Source: Mangrovicoccus ximenensis (GTDB lineage: Bacteria > Pseudomonadota > Alphaproteobacteria > Rhodobacterales > Rhodobacteraceae). From it: DNA of 64,000 bases. A model generated the notes under the pieces. It ran no database searches and was not told the DNA's origin. It saw nothing but the letters and a program-made list of their open reading frames with translations. How positions within the stretch are numbered: the first letter of the stretch is position 1; the number at the start of each line of letters is the position of its first letter. The stretch lies in assembly GCF_003056725.1 (NCBI RefSeq), contig NZ_QBKZ01000015.1, positions 370,607 to 434,606 of the forward strand, read 5' to 3'. A program made the position numbers and the translations under genes. Shown one piece after another: positions 20,887 to 30,642 of this stretch.

Positions 20887-21585
20887 TTACTTCCCGGTTG
20901 ACGGCAGCAGCAGCGAGGCATCGCCATAGCTGAAGAAGCGGTAGCCGGCCGCCACCGCATGCGCATAGGCGGACATCATCCGCCCGCGCCCCATCAGCGC
21001 CGAGACCAGCATCATCAGCGTCGATTTCGGCAGGTGGAAATTGGTCATCAGCCCGTCGGCGGCGCGGAACTCGAAGCCCGGATAGATGAAGATGTCGGTC
21101 TTCTCGGCGAAGGCCTGCACCTCGCCGGTCTGCCGCGCGGCGCTTTCGATCAGCCTCAGGGCGGTGGTGCCGACGGCGATCACCCGCCCGCCGGCCGCCT
21201 TGGTCGCACGGATCTCGGCGGCGGCCGTTTCGCTGACCTCGCCCCATTCGGCATGCATCCGGTGCTGGGTCGGGTCGTCGACCTTCACCGGCAGGAACGT
21301 CCCCGCCCCCACATGCAGCGTCACCTCGGTGAACTCCACGCCCTTCGCGCGGATGGTTTCCAGCAGCGCCTCGTCGAAATGCAGCGACGCGGTCGGCGCG
21401 GCGACGGCGCCGGAATGGCGGGCGAAGACGGTCTGGTAGTCGGTCCGGTCCTGCTCGTCCGCCGGACGCTTGGCGGCGATATAGGGCGGCAGCGGCATGG
21501 CGCCGACCGCGGCCAGCGCCTCTTCGACGGTCGCGGCCGAATGCGCGAGCCGCACCCGTGCCAGCGGCGCGGCGGCGGGGCGGCC
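20887..21585 (-). pseudogene. queA: tRNA ribosyltransferase-isomerase QueA, C-terminal two thirds (in a chimera)
   Basis: QueA transfers the ribosyl part of S-adenosylmethionine to preQ1 in tRNA, the penultimate queuosine step. About 230 C-terminal residues are present: [26 protein letters not shown], the [11 protein letters not shown] segment, [14 protein letters not shown]-like [39 protein letters not shown] and [16 protein letters not shown]. The first 110 or so residues are replaced, in frame, by an oligopeptide ABC ATPase. This is almost certainly a deletion chimera. If the cell still makes queuosine, an intact copy must lie elsewhere. Confidence 0.88.
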
Positions 21586-22488
21586 GCCCGCGATCAGGCT
21601 GCGCAGGCCATCGGCATTGCCGACCGGGATCTCGCGCAAGGGCCGCAGGCGCTCGCCCGGCGGCAGCTCGAAACTCGGGACCGCACCGAGCAGCCCCTTC
21701 ATGTAGGGATGGCGCGGCTCGTGGAAGAGCGTGCCGACCGAGCCTGCCTCGACGATCTCGCCACGGTACATCACGTAGACTTCATCGGCGATCCCGGCCA
21801 CGATCCCCAAGTCGTGGGTGATCAGCAGGATCGCCATGCCGAGATCCTCCTGCAGTTCCTTCAGCAGCGCGAGGATTTGCGCCTGGATCGTGACGTCGAG
21901 CGCGGTGGTCGGCTCGTCCGCGATCAGCAGCGCCGGCCGGCAGATCAGCGCCATCGCGATCATCGCCCGCTGGCGCATTCCGCCGGACAGCTCGAACGGG
22001 TACATGCCGTAGACCTTGGCGGGGTCGGCGAAGCCGACGCGTCCCAGCATCTCGATGCAGTCGTCGCGCACCTGCTTCGGCGGCAGCAGCCGGTGGATGC
22101 GCAGCGCCTCGGAGATCTGGTTGCCGATCGTGTGCAGCGGCGAAAAGGAGGTCATCGGCTCCTGGAAGATCGTGCCGATCTGGCCGCCGCGGATCTCGCG
22201 GATCGCGCGCCCGTCCTTGGGCAGGCGGAGCAGGTCGACCGGCGCCGCGCCGTCGGTGCCGCTGAACAGGATGCGTCCCGAGACCCGGGCGATGGCGGGC
22301 TGCAGCCCCAGCACCGCCTGGCTGGTGACCGTCTTGCCCGATCCCGACTCCCCGACCAGCGCCGTGATTTTGCCGGGCTGCACCCGCAGGCTCGCCCCGT
22401 CCACCGCGTTGAACGTTCCGCCGATCAGCGGGAAGGCGATGCGGAGGTCCTCGACCCTCAGGATGTCGCGGGGGGCTATGCCGGACAT
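21586..22488 (-). pseudogene. Peptide ABC transporter ATPase (DppD/OppD), fused in frame to a queA tail
   Basis: From ATG 22488 about 295 residues of a DppD/OppD-type ATPase are present: Walker A GESGSGKT (46-53), Q-loop [13 protein letters not shown], signature LSGGMRQR (167-174), Walker B LLIADEP, H-loop ITHDL and the family's [12 protein letters not shown] segment. The C-terminal 30-40 residues, with the remaining zinc-cysteine-like tail, are replaced by QueA. The nucleotide-binding core is complete. No partner permeases lie beside it; the binding-protein and permease genes at 47-50 kb belong to a different truncated ATPase. Confidence 0.85.
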
Positions 22489-22589
22489 GGTCCTGCATCC
22501 CCCAAGCGGGTGGCCAACCGGCTGCCGACGCAATACAGCTCGTCTTGCATGCATGCCATTTTCTCGAACGCTTCCCATCCGGACCGACA

Positions 22590-22845
22590 ATGACCGACAC
22601 GCCGACTTTAAAGCGACTTCTGGAGACAGCAACCTCCTTGATCGCCCGAGGCAATTTCGACGAGGCCGCAGCCATGCTCGACCGGATCGAGTCCGACCCC
22701 GCCAGAACGGCGCTGGGACCGGGCACCGCGCTGGGTCTGCCCCGGCGCTTGCACGCCGCCCGGCTCAAGTTCGCCAAGGCGACGGGCGACGGTCCGGGAC
22801 GCTCTGCGCTGCAATACCACTTGGTTCCGCCGGTCGGGACGCTGG
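22590..22845 (+). pseudogene. Unrecognised conserved protein, N-terminal fragment
   Basis: An ATG at 22590, preceded by a GGACCGACA site, opens a well-formed frame of 85 codons ([69 protein letters not shown]). It reads like the helical, TPR-like start of a cytoplasmic protein. It is divergent from the dppD head and is cut by the 3' end of the acyl-CoA dehydrogenase gene coming from the other side. A sulfotransferase-type protein with a TPR head is one guess; I cannot confirm it. Confidence 0.4.
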
Positions 22846-22859
22846 CGCCGCTCTTCGCG

Positions 22860-24341
22860 GCGGGGGCGGCGGACCGGCGCGGCGCGCCAGAACAGCTCGC
22901 CGGTCAGCGCGGCAAAGCCATGCGCCAGCTCGGCCGGGGCGGCAGAGGCCAGCACCTCGGCCTTGCGCGCCTGCCAGATCTCCAGAAGCGCGGCGATTTC
23001 CGGCGATCCGGCGCCCAGATCGGCCACCAGAGCGGCGAAGGCCTCGCTGCCTGCCGGGGATTTCAGGCCGCGCGTCGCCGTGGCCAGCGCATGGATGCCG
23101 TTGGCGCCCTCGTAGATCGAGGTGATCCGCGCGTCGCGCCAGGTCTGGCTGACCCGGTACTCGGTCAGGTAGCCGTAGCCGCCCAGCACCTGGATGCCGA
23201 GATCGGCGGCGCGGATGCCGGCCTCGGTGCAGAATATCTTGGAGACCGGGGTCAGGAAATCGACCAGCGCGCCGCTGTCGCCGCGCTCCATCGCGACGAA
23301 AGTGATCAGCGCCATGGCCCGCGCGCCGAGCGCCAGCGCCCGCTGTTCGTCGAGCATCCGACGCACGTCGGGATGGTCCGCCAGCGCAGCCGGGCTGCCG
23401 TCGGGCCTGCGCCCCTGCATCCGCTCCGCCGCATAGGCGGCCGCGACCTGCGCCGCCCGCGAAGCATGGGCGACGCCCTGCAGCGACACGTCGAGCCGGG
23501 CATGGTTCATCATGGTGAACATCGCCATCAGCCCGGCGCCTTCCTGCCCGACCAGCTCGGCGCGGGCGCCGTCGAAGGCCATCTGGCAGGTCGGCGAGGC
23601 ATGCAGCCCCAACTTCTCCTCGATCCGGGTGATCGTGACCGCATTGCGGCCTTCTGCATCCGCAGAGGGGCAGAGGAACAGCGACAGCCCCTTGACCCCG
23701 TCCTCCGGCGCGCCGGTCCGCGCCAGCACGAGATGCAGGATGCCGCCGCTCAGGTCCTGGTCGCCGCCCGAGATGAAGATCTTCTCGCCGTCGATGCGCC
23801 AGCCGCCGCCCTCGCGGCGCGCCTTGGTGCGGATGCGCGACAGGTCCGATCCGGCGCCGGGCTCGGTCAGGCACATCGTGCCCAGAAGCTCGCCCGAGGC
23901 GAGACGCGGGATCCAGGCCGCCTGCTGCGCCGCCGAGCCGTAGGCGCGCAGCGTCGAGATCGTGCCGGGCACCAGGTTGCAGATCATCTGCAGCGCGTGG
24001 CAGGCGCCCGAGAAGATTTCGGAGACCCCCGCGGCCGTCAGCGGATCGACCGCCATCCCGCCATGTTCCGCCGGTGCGGTCAGCCCCTGCCAGCCGTCTC
24101 CGGCCAGACGGGCATAGGCTTCGCGGAACCCGTCCGGCATCCGCACGCGTCCGTCCTCGAGGCGGCAGCCCTCCGCATCGCCGGGCTCGTCGAGCGGCGC
24201 GATCACCCCTTCTGCGAAGGCGGCGAAATGGCCGAGGATGCCTTCGGCCAGCTCGTCGTCCCACTGCGCCAGCTCCGGCGCGCGGGCGACATGGCGCAGG
24301 CAGAAGAGGATGTCCCCGACGGGGGCGGCAAACGGGATCAT
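22860..24341 (-). pseudogene. Acyl-CoA dehydrogenase (DmdC-like), missing its extreme C terminus
   Basis: FAD enzyme that introduces a double bond into acyl-CoAs. The ATG at 24341 follows GAGGAG. Domain landmarks are GWQGLTAPAEHGGM, MCLTEPGAGSDLSRIRTKA, KIFISGGDQDLSGGILHLVLA, NHARLDVSLQG and the C-terminal QVLGGYGYLTEYRVSQTWRDARITSIYEGANGIHALA with the Glu catalytic region. Length and C-terminal extension match the roughly 550-residue DmdC-like class in Rhodobacterales. Coding sense ends near FWRAAP at about 22860, some 20-50 residues short. The catalytic part is complete, so a nearly full protein could be made. Confidence 0.82.
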
Positions 24342-24901
24342 GGGGTCACTCCTCGGTGCAGGCGAAGCTGGAGGCCCGGTCCCCGGGGCCGCCCTGGTAG
24401 CGGGCGACGGCTGGGGCCGGGCAGAGCAGGCGGGTGGCGCCGGGGGCAAGCCCGGTCGCCCGGCAGGACAACGGGCGGCCATGCGTCACGCGATGCGGCG
24501 GACCGGCACGCCATTCCGGGACGCCGCACCCGCAGCGGCTTGACGATCGACCCGGAGAACGCCCGGCCCCTGCACAGCTGGATGCGTCCTGCCGGGGCGC
24601 GGGCAAGATCGCCCTCCGGACCGCGGCACGGACCGCGCACATTGCCTTGATCCGCCCGCCCGTGAGCGCAGACATGCGGCGCCCCGGGCGGCGAGCGCGG
24701 AGAAACCCCGGGAGCCCGGCATTGTTGCAGGAGTCTGCGTCGGGGCGTGATGCCCCTTTCCCCATCTGAGGTCAGGCCACGCGTTCGATCCCGGAGGTGC
24801 CGGGGGCCTTGAAGCGGTTCATCAATGAGCGGCAAGCGCCATTGGTCCGAGCGCAGCCGCGAATGATGCGGATATGGATTTCGGCGGTCTGGCGGTCGGG
24901 G
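24342..24901. other. GC-rich stretch without a recognisable gene
   Basis: About 560 bases with only spurious high-GC frames on both strands. No domain, RNA or repeat was recognised. It separates the acyl-CoA dehydrogenase start from the dadA stump, so two gene ends may once have been joined here by longer coding DNA. Confidence 0.4.
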
Positions 24902-25066
24902 TTAGGGCTCGGCCGCCTCGGCCTGGATCAGCCCGGCATTGCCGTGGCTCGTGCCCTCGCCCGGCCAGAGCCGGTCGATCACGGTGACGTCGCGGCCCCG
25001 TGCCTGCAGCGCCAGCGCCGCGCCGATCCCCGCCATGCCCGCCCCGATGACCGCGATCTGCGCCAT
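24902..25066 (-). pseudogene. FAD-dependent D-amino-acid dehydrogenase (DadA-like), N-terminal fragment
   Basis: The ATG at 25066 begins AQIAVIGAGMAGIGAALALQARGRDVTVID, the dinucleotide-binding GxGxxG fold of DadA-type oxidoreductases. It is followed by GEGTSHGNAGLIQAEAAEP, the conserved flavin loop. A stop follows at codon 55, where homologues continue for about 350 residues. The remainder is lost at a junction. It lies 13 bases after the TauE/SafE stop in the same orientation, so the two were probably one transcript. Confidence 0.75.
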
Positions 25067-25079
25067 GTCCGCCCGTCCC

Positions 25080-25892
25080 TCAGCCGATGATGCCCTTCCT
25101 GAGCATGTTGCCCGCAAGAACGAGGATCGTCAGTGCGAAAACCAGCCGCAGCCGTTCGGGGCTGAGCCGGTGCGCCAGTTTCACGCCGAAGGGCACGGTC
25201 AGCAGCGTCATGCCGGTGATCAGCAGCACCGAGGGCAGGTTGACATAGCCGATGGTCAGGGGCGGCTTGTCGGCAATCCCCCAGCCGGTGGCCAGGAAGG
25301 TGCCGAAGGCCGGGATCGAGATCAGCAGGCCGAAGCCCGGCGAGGTGCCGACCGCGCGGTGCGGCGGCACCGAATAGGCGGTCAGCAAGGGCACGGTGAA
25401 GGAGCCGCCGCCGATCCCCATCAGCGCCGAGAAAAAACCGATCAGCGCGCCGTAGAACCCGCCCAGCCAGCGCCCCGGCAGCGTCTCGGCGATCCGCCAG
25501 CTGCGCCGGCCCAGCAGCATGTAGAGCCCGAGCGTCACGCCGATCGCACCGAACACGACCTGCAGCTGCTGCGAGCGCAGCGCCGCGGCGGCGAAGACCC
25601 CGAGGATGGCGCCGGCCGCGATGAACGGCCCCCAGCCGCGGATCAGCGCGATGTCGACCGCGCCGCGCTTGGCATGCGAGGTGACGGAGCGCAGCGAGGT
25701 GAAGATGATCGTTCCGGTCGAGGTGGCGACGCAGATCTGCATCAGCTGCGCCGGTTCGTAGCCGAGCGCGTGGAAGGCATGGAAGAAGGCCGGGACCAGG
25801 ATGATCCCGCCGCCGACGCCCAACAGCCCCGAGATCACCCCGGCCACGGCGCCGGCCGCGGCAATGGTGGCGGCGAGGATCACGAGGTCCAT
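25080..25892 (-). CDS. TauE/SafE family sulfite/sulfonate exporter
   Basis: A 270-residue inner-membrane protein with eight or so hydrophobic segments and the two family repeats marked by [15 protein letters not shown] near the N terminus and [15 protein letters not shown] in the second half. It exports small anions such as sulfite or sulfoacetate in characterised members; the actual substrate is not known here. It is intact, with an ATG at 25892. It is transcribed away from the rnf operon, sharing the 25893-26163 intergenic region. Confidence 0.9.
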   Translation of the reverse strand: MDLVILAATIAAAGAVAGVISGLLGVGGGIILVPAFFHAFHALGYEPAQLMQICVATSTGTIIFTSLRSVTSHAKRGAVDIALIRGWGPFIAAGAILGVFAAAALRSQQLQVVFGAIGVTLGLYMLLGRRSWRIAETLPGRWLGGFYGALIGFFSALMGIGGGSFTVPLLTAYSVPPHRAVGTSPGFGLLISIPAFGTFLATGWGIADKPPLTIGYVNLPSVLLITGMTLLTVPFGVKLAHRLSPERLRLVFALTILVLAGNMLRKGIIG

Positions 25893-26060
25893 CGGCGGAC
25901 CTCCTCTGGGCGGCGGCAGTCATTGGGCATGGCGGTCCTCGTCAGGCGTGCGGCGGCTCCGGAGGCGCGGCCGGGCGGCGCTCCGGAGAAAGTCGCCCCG
26001 TCCTACACAGCCCCCCGGAAGCAATCGACCGCAAACACGCCGGCGCAGGGCGCCCATGCA

Positions 26061-26085
26061 CCCTCTCCCCCGGCGGGGGAGAGGG
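26061..26085. repeat. Intergenic palindromic repeat
   Basis: CCCTCTCCCCC and its complement GGGGGAGAGGG form an 11-base hairpin with a GGC loop between the TauE/SafE and rnfA genes. Hairpins of this composition are common dispersed intergenic repeats in alphaproteobacteria. It may also reduce read-through into rnf. Confidence 0.55.
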
Positions 26086-26106
26086 AGTCCGCGCGCGGCA
26101 GGCGGA

Positions 26107-26122
26107 TGGCACGCCGCATGCT
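26107..26122 (+). promoter_or_regulatory. Sigma-54-type promoter for the rnf operon
   Basis: TGGCACGCCGCATGCT matches the RpoN consensus TGGCACG-N4-TTGCT with one mismatch. The invariant GG and GC are ten bases apart, and the element ends 41 bases upstream of the rnfA ATG. In Rhodobacter the rnf genes serve nitrogen fixation, so NifA-RpoN control would make sense. I found no clear TGT-N10-ACA NifA site upstream. Confidence 0.6.
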
Positions 26123-26163
26123 CGGGTCCCTGCGAACCGCGCCCTGTCCCGCTAGGAGAGCCG

Positions 26164-26745
26164 ATGGAAGCCTATCTGATGATCCTCCTGGGCACTGCCC
26201 TCGTGAACAATGCCGTCTTGGTGAAATTCCTCGGGCTCTGCCCGTTCATGGGCGTGTCGCGCAAGCTCGATGCCGCGATCGGCATGGGACTGGCGACGAC
26301 ATTCGTGCTGACGCTGGCCGCCGCCTGTTCCTGGGCGGTGGAGACGCTGCTGCTGCAGCCCCTGGGCCTCGGCTTCCTGCGCATCCTGTCCTTCATCGTG
26401 GTGATCGCGGCCATCGTGCAGTTCACCGAGGTCGTGATCCGCAAGGTCAGCCCGTCGCTCTACCGCAGCCTCGGCATCTACCTGCCCTTGATCACCACCA
26501 ATTGCGCCGTGCTGGGCGTGGCGCTGCTGAACATCCAGGAGCGCCACGATTTCGCGGAGTCGCTGCTCTACGGCTTCGGCTCGGCGGCGGGCTTCACCCT
26601 CGTCATGGTGATCTTCGCCGGGATGCGCGAGCGCATGGCCCGCACCGCCGTTCCGGGGCCGTTCCAGGGTCCGCCCATCGCCTTCGTCGCCGCCGGTCTC
26701 CTGTCCATGGCCTTCATGGGCTTCGCCGGTCTTGCCGCCAACTGA
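26164..26745 (+). CDS. rnfA: Rnf electron-transport complex subunit A
   Basis: A 193-residue integral membrane subunit of the Rnf ferredoxin:NAD oxidoreductase. It has about six helices and the family stretches [16 protein letters not shown] (with the conserved Cys), [17 protein letters not shown] (second conserved Cys) and [20 protein letters not shown]. In the modern model RnfA and RnfE share a membrane iron-sulfur cluster held by these cysteines. The ATG at 26164 follows AGGAGAG. First gene of an unbroken seven-gene operon in the order A-B-C-D-G-E-H. Confidence 0.95.
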   Translation: MEAYLMILLGTALVNNAVLVKFLGLCPFMGVSRKLDAAIGMGLATTFVLTLAAACSWAVETLLLQPLGLGFLRILSFIVVIAAIVQFTEVVIRKVSPSLYRSLGIYLPLITTNCAVLGVALLNIQERHDFAESLLYGFGSAAGFTLVMVIFAGMRERMARTAVPGPFQGPPIAFVAAGLLSMAFMGFAGLAAN

Positions 26746-26767
26746 GGGCCAATTGAGGGATAGACAC

Positions 26768-27319
26768 ATGATCGCAGCCATTGCCTCCATGTCCGCGCTC
26801 GGCCTCGGCCTCGGCGTCGTGCTCGGCGCCGCCGCGCGGAAATTCCATGTCGAGACGCCGCCCATCGTCGACGAGATCGAAGGGGCGCTGCCCGGCACCA
26901 ATTGCGGCCAGTGTTCCTTTCCGGGCTGCCGCGGCGCCGCCGAGGCGGTGGCCGGTGGGGCGGCGCCGGTGACGCTGTGTCCGCCGGGCGGGCGCGAGAC
27001 CGCGCTGAAGCTCGCCGGCATCATGGGGGTCGATTGCGGCGGCGGCGCCGATGCGGGCGGCTTTGCCGAAGCCGAGCCGCTGGTCGCCTTCATCTTCGAG
27101 GATCACTGCACCGGCTGCACCAAATGCTTCAAGCGTTGCCCGACCGACGCGATCATCGGCGCGGCCAAGCAGATCCACACGGTGGTCAACGATGCCTGCA
27201 TCGGCTGCGAGGCCTGCGCCGAAGTCTGCCCGACCGAGGCGATCATCCTGCGCGGCAAGCCGCGCTCCTTGCGCAACTGGCACTGGCCGAAACCCGGCGC
27301 CTTCGATCCGGCAGCATGA
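26768..27319 (+). CDS. rnfB: Rnf electron-transport complex iron-sulfur subunit B
   Basis: Membrane-anchored ferredoxin-like subunit of 183 residues. An N-terminal helix (MSALGLGLGVVLGAAARKF) is followed by the CGQCSFPGC region with a later CPPGG forming the RnfB-specific 4Fe-4S site. Two ferredoxin motifs come next, CTGCTKCFKRCP and CIGCEACAEVCP. It receives electrons from, or passes them to, soluble ferredoxin. It sits 22 bases after rnfA and 10 before rnfC. Intact. Confidence 0.95.
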   Translation: MIAAIASMSALGLGLGVVLGAAARKFHVETPPIVDEIEGALPGTNCGQCSFPGCRGAAEAVAGGAAPVTLCPPGGRETALKLAGIMGVDCGGGADAGGFAEAEPLVAFIFEDHCTGCTKCFKRCPTDAIIGAAKQIHTVVNDACIGCEACAEVCPTEAIILRGKPRSLRNWHWPKPGAFDPAA

Positions 27320-27329
27320 GGATCAGGAC

Positions 27330-28931
27330 ATGAAGCTTTTCTCCCTGGACGCCCTGAAACGCTCCGCCGGCGTCTTTGCCATCAAGGGCGGCATCCATCC
27401 CGAGACCCGCAAGTACCTGACCGCCGAATGCACGGTGGAGAAGATGCCGGTGCCCGCCATCCTGCGCGTGCCCTTGCAGCAGCATATCGGCGCCCAGGCC
27501 GAGCCGCTGGTCCAGCGCGGCGACCATGTGCTGAAGGGCCAGCTGATCGGCAAGGCGCGCGGTCCGGTCTCCGCCAATGTCCATGCGCCGACTTCCGGCA
27601 GGGTGCTGGCCGTCGGCATGTTCGCCGCGCCGCATCCCAGCGGACTGCCGGTGATGACGGTGACCATCCGCCCGGACGGCAGGGATGAATGGGGCCCGCG
27701 CCTGCCGCGCCTGCGTCCCGAGGCGGCCAGCGCGGAGCAGATCGCCGACCGCGTGCTGGAGGCGGGCATCGTCGGCATGGGCGGAGCGACCTTCCCGGCG
27801 GCGGTCAAGCTGAGGCTCGGCCAGAAATACGACCTGCACACGCTGGTGATCAACGCCGCCGAATGCGAGCCCTACCTGACCTGCGACGACCGGCTCCTGC
27901 GCGAGCGGGCCGAGGAGGTGGTCGACGGCATCGCGATGATGGCAAAGGCGCTCGGTGCCGGGCGGGCCATCGTCGCCATCGAGGCGAACAAGCCGAAGGC
28001 CATCGCCGAGATGCGCCGCCATATCTTCGCCGCCGCCCCCGAGGCCGAGGTGCGCGCGGTGCCGGTGCTCTATCCGATGGGCTCGGAAAAGCATCTGGTG
28101 CGCGCGGTGCTGGGGCTGGAGACGCCGGCCCGGGCGCTGACCGCCGAGCTGGGCGTGATCGTCCACAATGCCGCCACGGCGCATGCCGTCCACAAGGCGG
28201 TGCGCTATGGCGAGCCGCTGATCAGCCGCTTCCTGACCGTGTCGGGCCGCGGCGTGGCGACCCCGAAGAACCTCGAGGTGATGATCGGCACGCCGGTCTC
28301 GGATATCCTCGCATTCTGCGGCGGGCTGAAGGGCGAGCCGGACCGGCTGCTGCTCGGCGGGCCGATGATGGGGATGCCGATCCGCTCGGTGCGGGTGCCG
28401 GTGATCAAGGGAACCAACGGCGTGCTGGCGCTCGACCGCTCCGAGACGCGGCCGCGGCAATCGATGCCCTGCATCCGCTGCGCGGGCTGCGTCACGGCCT
28501 GTCCCTGCGGGCTGGCGCCCCTGGAGCTGCAGGCGCGGATCGGCGCCGAGGATCTGGAGGGGGCGGTCGATATCGGGCTGATGGATTGCGTCGCCTGCGG
28601 GTCGTGCTCCTATGTCTGCCCGTCGAACATCCCGCTGGTGCAGAGCTTCAACTACGCCAAGGGCAAGCTCGCCGTGCTGCAGGGCCGCAAGCATCAGCAG
28701 GAGGAGACCAGGCGCCTCGCCGAGGCCAGGAAGGCGCGCGAGGAGGCCGTCGCCGAAGCCAAGCGCAAGGCGATGGAGAAGCACAAGGCAGCGCAGGCCG
28801 CCAGGAAGAAGGCGGCGGGGGAGAAGAAGCGCAGGGAAGCCGAGGCCGCCGCGCAGGCAGACGCCGGGGAGGCTCCGGCTGTTCCGCCGGAGCGGGACGG
28901 CGCCAGCGAACCGAGGGAGGCCGCAGAATGA
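27330..28931 (+). CDS. rnfC: Rnf electron-transport complex subunit C
   Basis: Peripheral NADH/FMN-binding subunit, 533 residues. Order: KGGIHPETRK at the N terminus, a Rossmann-like region (GIVGMGGATFPAAVKLRL, NAAECEPYLTCDDRLL), the SLBB-like segment, then two 4Fe-4S motifs CIRCAGCVTACP and CVACGSCSYVCP. A charged Lys/Ala/Glu-rich coiled tail of about 90 residues follows (from KHQQEETRRLAE), as in proteobacterial RnfC. The start is the ATG at 27330. The stop overlaps the rnfD start (ATGA). Confidence 0.95.
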   Translation: MKLFSLDALKRSAGVFAIKGGIHPETRKYLTAECTVEKMPVPAILRVPLQQHIGAQAEPLVQRGDHVLKGQLIGKARGPVSANVHAPTSGRVLAVGMFAAPHPSGLPVMTVTIRPDGRDEWGPRLPRLRPEAASAEQIADRVLEAGIVGMGGATFPAAVKLRLGQKYDLHTLVINAAECEPYLTCDDRLLRERAEEVVDGIAMMAKALGAGRAIVAIEANKPKAIAEMRRHIFAAAPEAEVRAVPVLYPMGSEKHLVRAVLGLETPARALTAELGVIVHNAATAHAVHKAVRYGEPLISRFLTVSGRGVATPKNLEVMIGTPVSDILAFCGGLKGEPDRLLLGGPMMGMPIRSVRVPVIKGTNGVLALDRSETRPRQSMPCIRCAGCVTACPCGLAPLELQARIGAEDLEGAVDIGLMDCVACGSCSYVCPSNIPLVQSFNYAKGKLAVLQGRKHQQEETRRLAEARKAREEAVAEAKRKAMEKHKAAQAARKKAAGEKKRREAEAAAQADAGEAPAVPPERDGASEPREAAE

Positions 28932-30010
28932 CCGCCGGACATGCCATCGTCTCGGGGCCGCATGCCCATTCGCGCCTGACCGTCGGCAACACGATGGTCA
29001 TGGTGATGATCTGCCTCTTGCCCGCGACCGGCATGGGGTTCTACCAGTTCGGCTGGCCGGCGGTGCTGCTCTTCGCGGTGACGGTGGCCAGCGCCGTGGG
29101 CTTCGAGGCGGCCTGCCTGATGATCGCGCGGCGTCCGTTGGAGCGGTTCCTGTTCGATGGCTCGGCGGTGCTCACGGGCTGGCTCCTGGCGATGACCCTG
29201 CCGCCCTGGGCGCCCTGGTGGGTCGGGGTCACCGGCAGCTTCATCGCCATCGTCATCGCCAAGCAGGTCTTCGGCGGGCTGGGCCAGAACCTGTTCAACC
29301 CCGCCATGGTCGCCCGCGCCATGCTGCTGATCGCGCTGCCGGTGCAGCTGACCACCTGGGTGCTGCCGCTCCCCGCGGGCACGGCGGAGGCGCCGTCGCT
29401 CCACGAGGCGCTGGCGATCACCTTCGGGGCGGCGCCTCAGATCGACGCCTATACCGGCGCCTCGACCTTGGGCTTCGTCACCGCGCAGCTCGGCGGCGGC
29501 GCGACGCTGGAGACGATCATGCCGCAGACTTTCAGCCTGCATGACCTCTTCCTCGGCCATGTCGCGGGGAGCCTCGGCGAGACTTCGGCGGCGATGCTGC
29601 TGGCGGGCGGCGTGCTGCTGATCCTGACCCGCGTCATCACCTGGCATGTCCCGGTCTCGCTGCTGGGCGGGGCGGCGATGCTCTCGGGCGCGCTCTGGCT
29701 GGCCGACCCGGCGCAGTTTCCCTCGCCGGCCTGGCATCTGAGTTCCGGCGCGATGATGCTCTGCGCCTTCTTCATCGCCACCGATTACGTCACCTCGCCG
29801 CTGACGCTGACGGGCCAGCTGATCTACGGCGCCATGACCGGCGTTCTGATCGTGCTGATCCGCACCTTCGGCAGCTTCCCCGAGGGCGCGGCCTTCGCCG
29901 TGCTGCTGATGAATGCCTGCACGCCGCTTCTCGACCATTACATCCGTCCGCGCATCTTCGGCCGCGACCGCAAGGGCCGTCCGCTCTTGATCAAGGGAGA
30001 CCAGGCATGA
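28928..30010 (+). CDS. rnfD: Rnf electron-transport complex subunit D
   Basis: A 360-residue polytopic subunit of the NqrB/RnfD family that carries a covalently bound FMN. Hydrophobic segments are spread throughout. [10 protein letters not shown] (about residues 178-187) is the expected flavinylation loop with its threonine, and [21 protein letters not shown] is the conserved family block. [18 protein letters not shown] marks the C-terminal half. Covalent flavin needs an ApbE-type transferase, which is not in this operon. It overlaps rnfC and rnfG by ATGA-type junctions. Confidence 0.94.
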   Translation: MTAGHAIVSGPHAHSRLTVGNTMVMVMICLLPATGMGFYQFGWPAVLLFAVTVASAVGFEAACLMIARRPLERFLFDGSAVLTGWLLAMTLPPWAPWWVGVTGSFIAIVIAKQVFGGLGQNLFNPAMVARAMLLIALPVQLTTWVLPLPAGTAEAPSLHEALAITFGAAPQIDAYTGASTLGFVTAQLGGGATLETIMPQTFSLHDLFLGHVAGSLGETSAAMLLAGGVLLILTRVITWHVPVSLLGGAAMLSGALWLADPAQFPSPAWHLSSGAMMLCAFFIATDYVTSPLTLTGQLIYGAMTGVLIVLIRTFGSFPEGAAFAVLLMNACTPLLDHYIRPRIFGRDRKGRPLLIKGDQA

Positions 30011-30642
30011 ACGCGCTGACTGCAAGGCTGTCGGCCTTCCGCGGGGCGCCTGTGGCCCATGGCGTGCTGCTCGGGCTCTTCGCGCTCGTCACAGCGCTGG
30101 TGCTGGCGATCTCGGACGAGCTGACCCGCGGGCCGATCGCCGCGCGTGCCGCCGAGGATTTGAACGCCTCTCTGGTGCAGGTGATCCCGGATAACATCCA
30201 TGACAACGACCTGGCCAGCGGCCGGATCGAGGTGATGGACGGTGGGACGCCGGTCACCGTCTATCAGGCGACGGCGGCGGGCGCGGTGACCGGCGCCGCC
30301 TTCGAACGGACGGGCCAAGGCTATGGCGGGGCGATCAAGGTGCTGATCGGCATCGATCCCGCGGGCGGCATCCTCGGCGTGCGGGTCCTGGCCCATGCCG
30401 AGACGCCCGGTCTCGGCGACAAGATCGAGACGGCGAAAGCGGACTGGATCCTCGGCTTCGGGGGAAGGTCGCTCGAAGACCCCGCGCCGGAGCGCTGGAA
30501 GGTGAAGCGCGACGGCGGCGAATTCGACCAGTTCTCGGGCGCCACGATCACCCCGCGCGCCGTGGTGGCGGCGGTGAAATCCGGGCTCGAGTTCTTCGCC
30601 GCCCACAGGGACGACATCCTGACGCCGAAGGAGGACAGCTGA
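30007..30642 (+). CDS. rnfG: Rnf electron-transport complex subunit G
   Basis: A 211-residue periplasmic-facing subunit with one N-terminal membrane helix ([16 protein letters not shown]) and an FMN-binding domain. [13 protein letters not shown] and [12 protein letters not shown] lead to [11 protein letters not shown] (about residues 178-188), whose threonine is the covalent FMN site. It overlaps rnfD at the start and rnfE at the stop by one to four bases, which implies coupled translation. Length and motif order are typical. Confidence 0.94.
   Translation: MNALTARLSAFRGAPVAHGVLLGLFALVTALVLAISDELTRGPIAARAAEDLNASLVQVIPDNIHDNDLASGRIEVMDGGTPVTVYQATAAGAVTGAAFERTGQGYGGAIKVLIGIDPAGGILGVRVLAHAETPGLGDKIETAKADWILGFGGRSLEDPAPERWKVKRDGGEFDQFSGATITPRAVVAAVKSGLEFFAAHRDDILTPKEDS

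Noticed and set aside
20887-22488. Treating the ABC-ATPase/QueA frame as a real bifunctional enzyme
   Set aside because: Both halves are missing conserved ends, and no known family links them. Similar fusions at other junctions point to deletion.
20959-22593. A 544-codon plus-strand frame opposite the dppD-queA chimera
   Set aside because: The minus strand has complete Walker and QueA motifs; this frame is compositional shadow.
25893-26106. A NifA upstream activator site for rnf
   Set aside because: No TGT-N10-ACA pair was found in this stretch.
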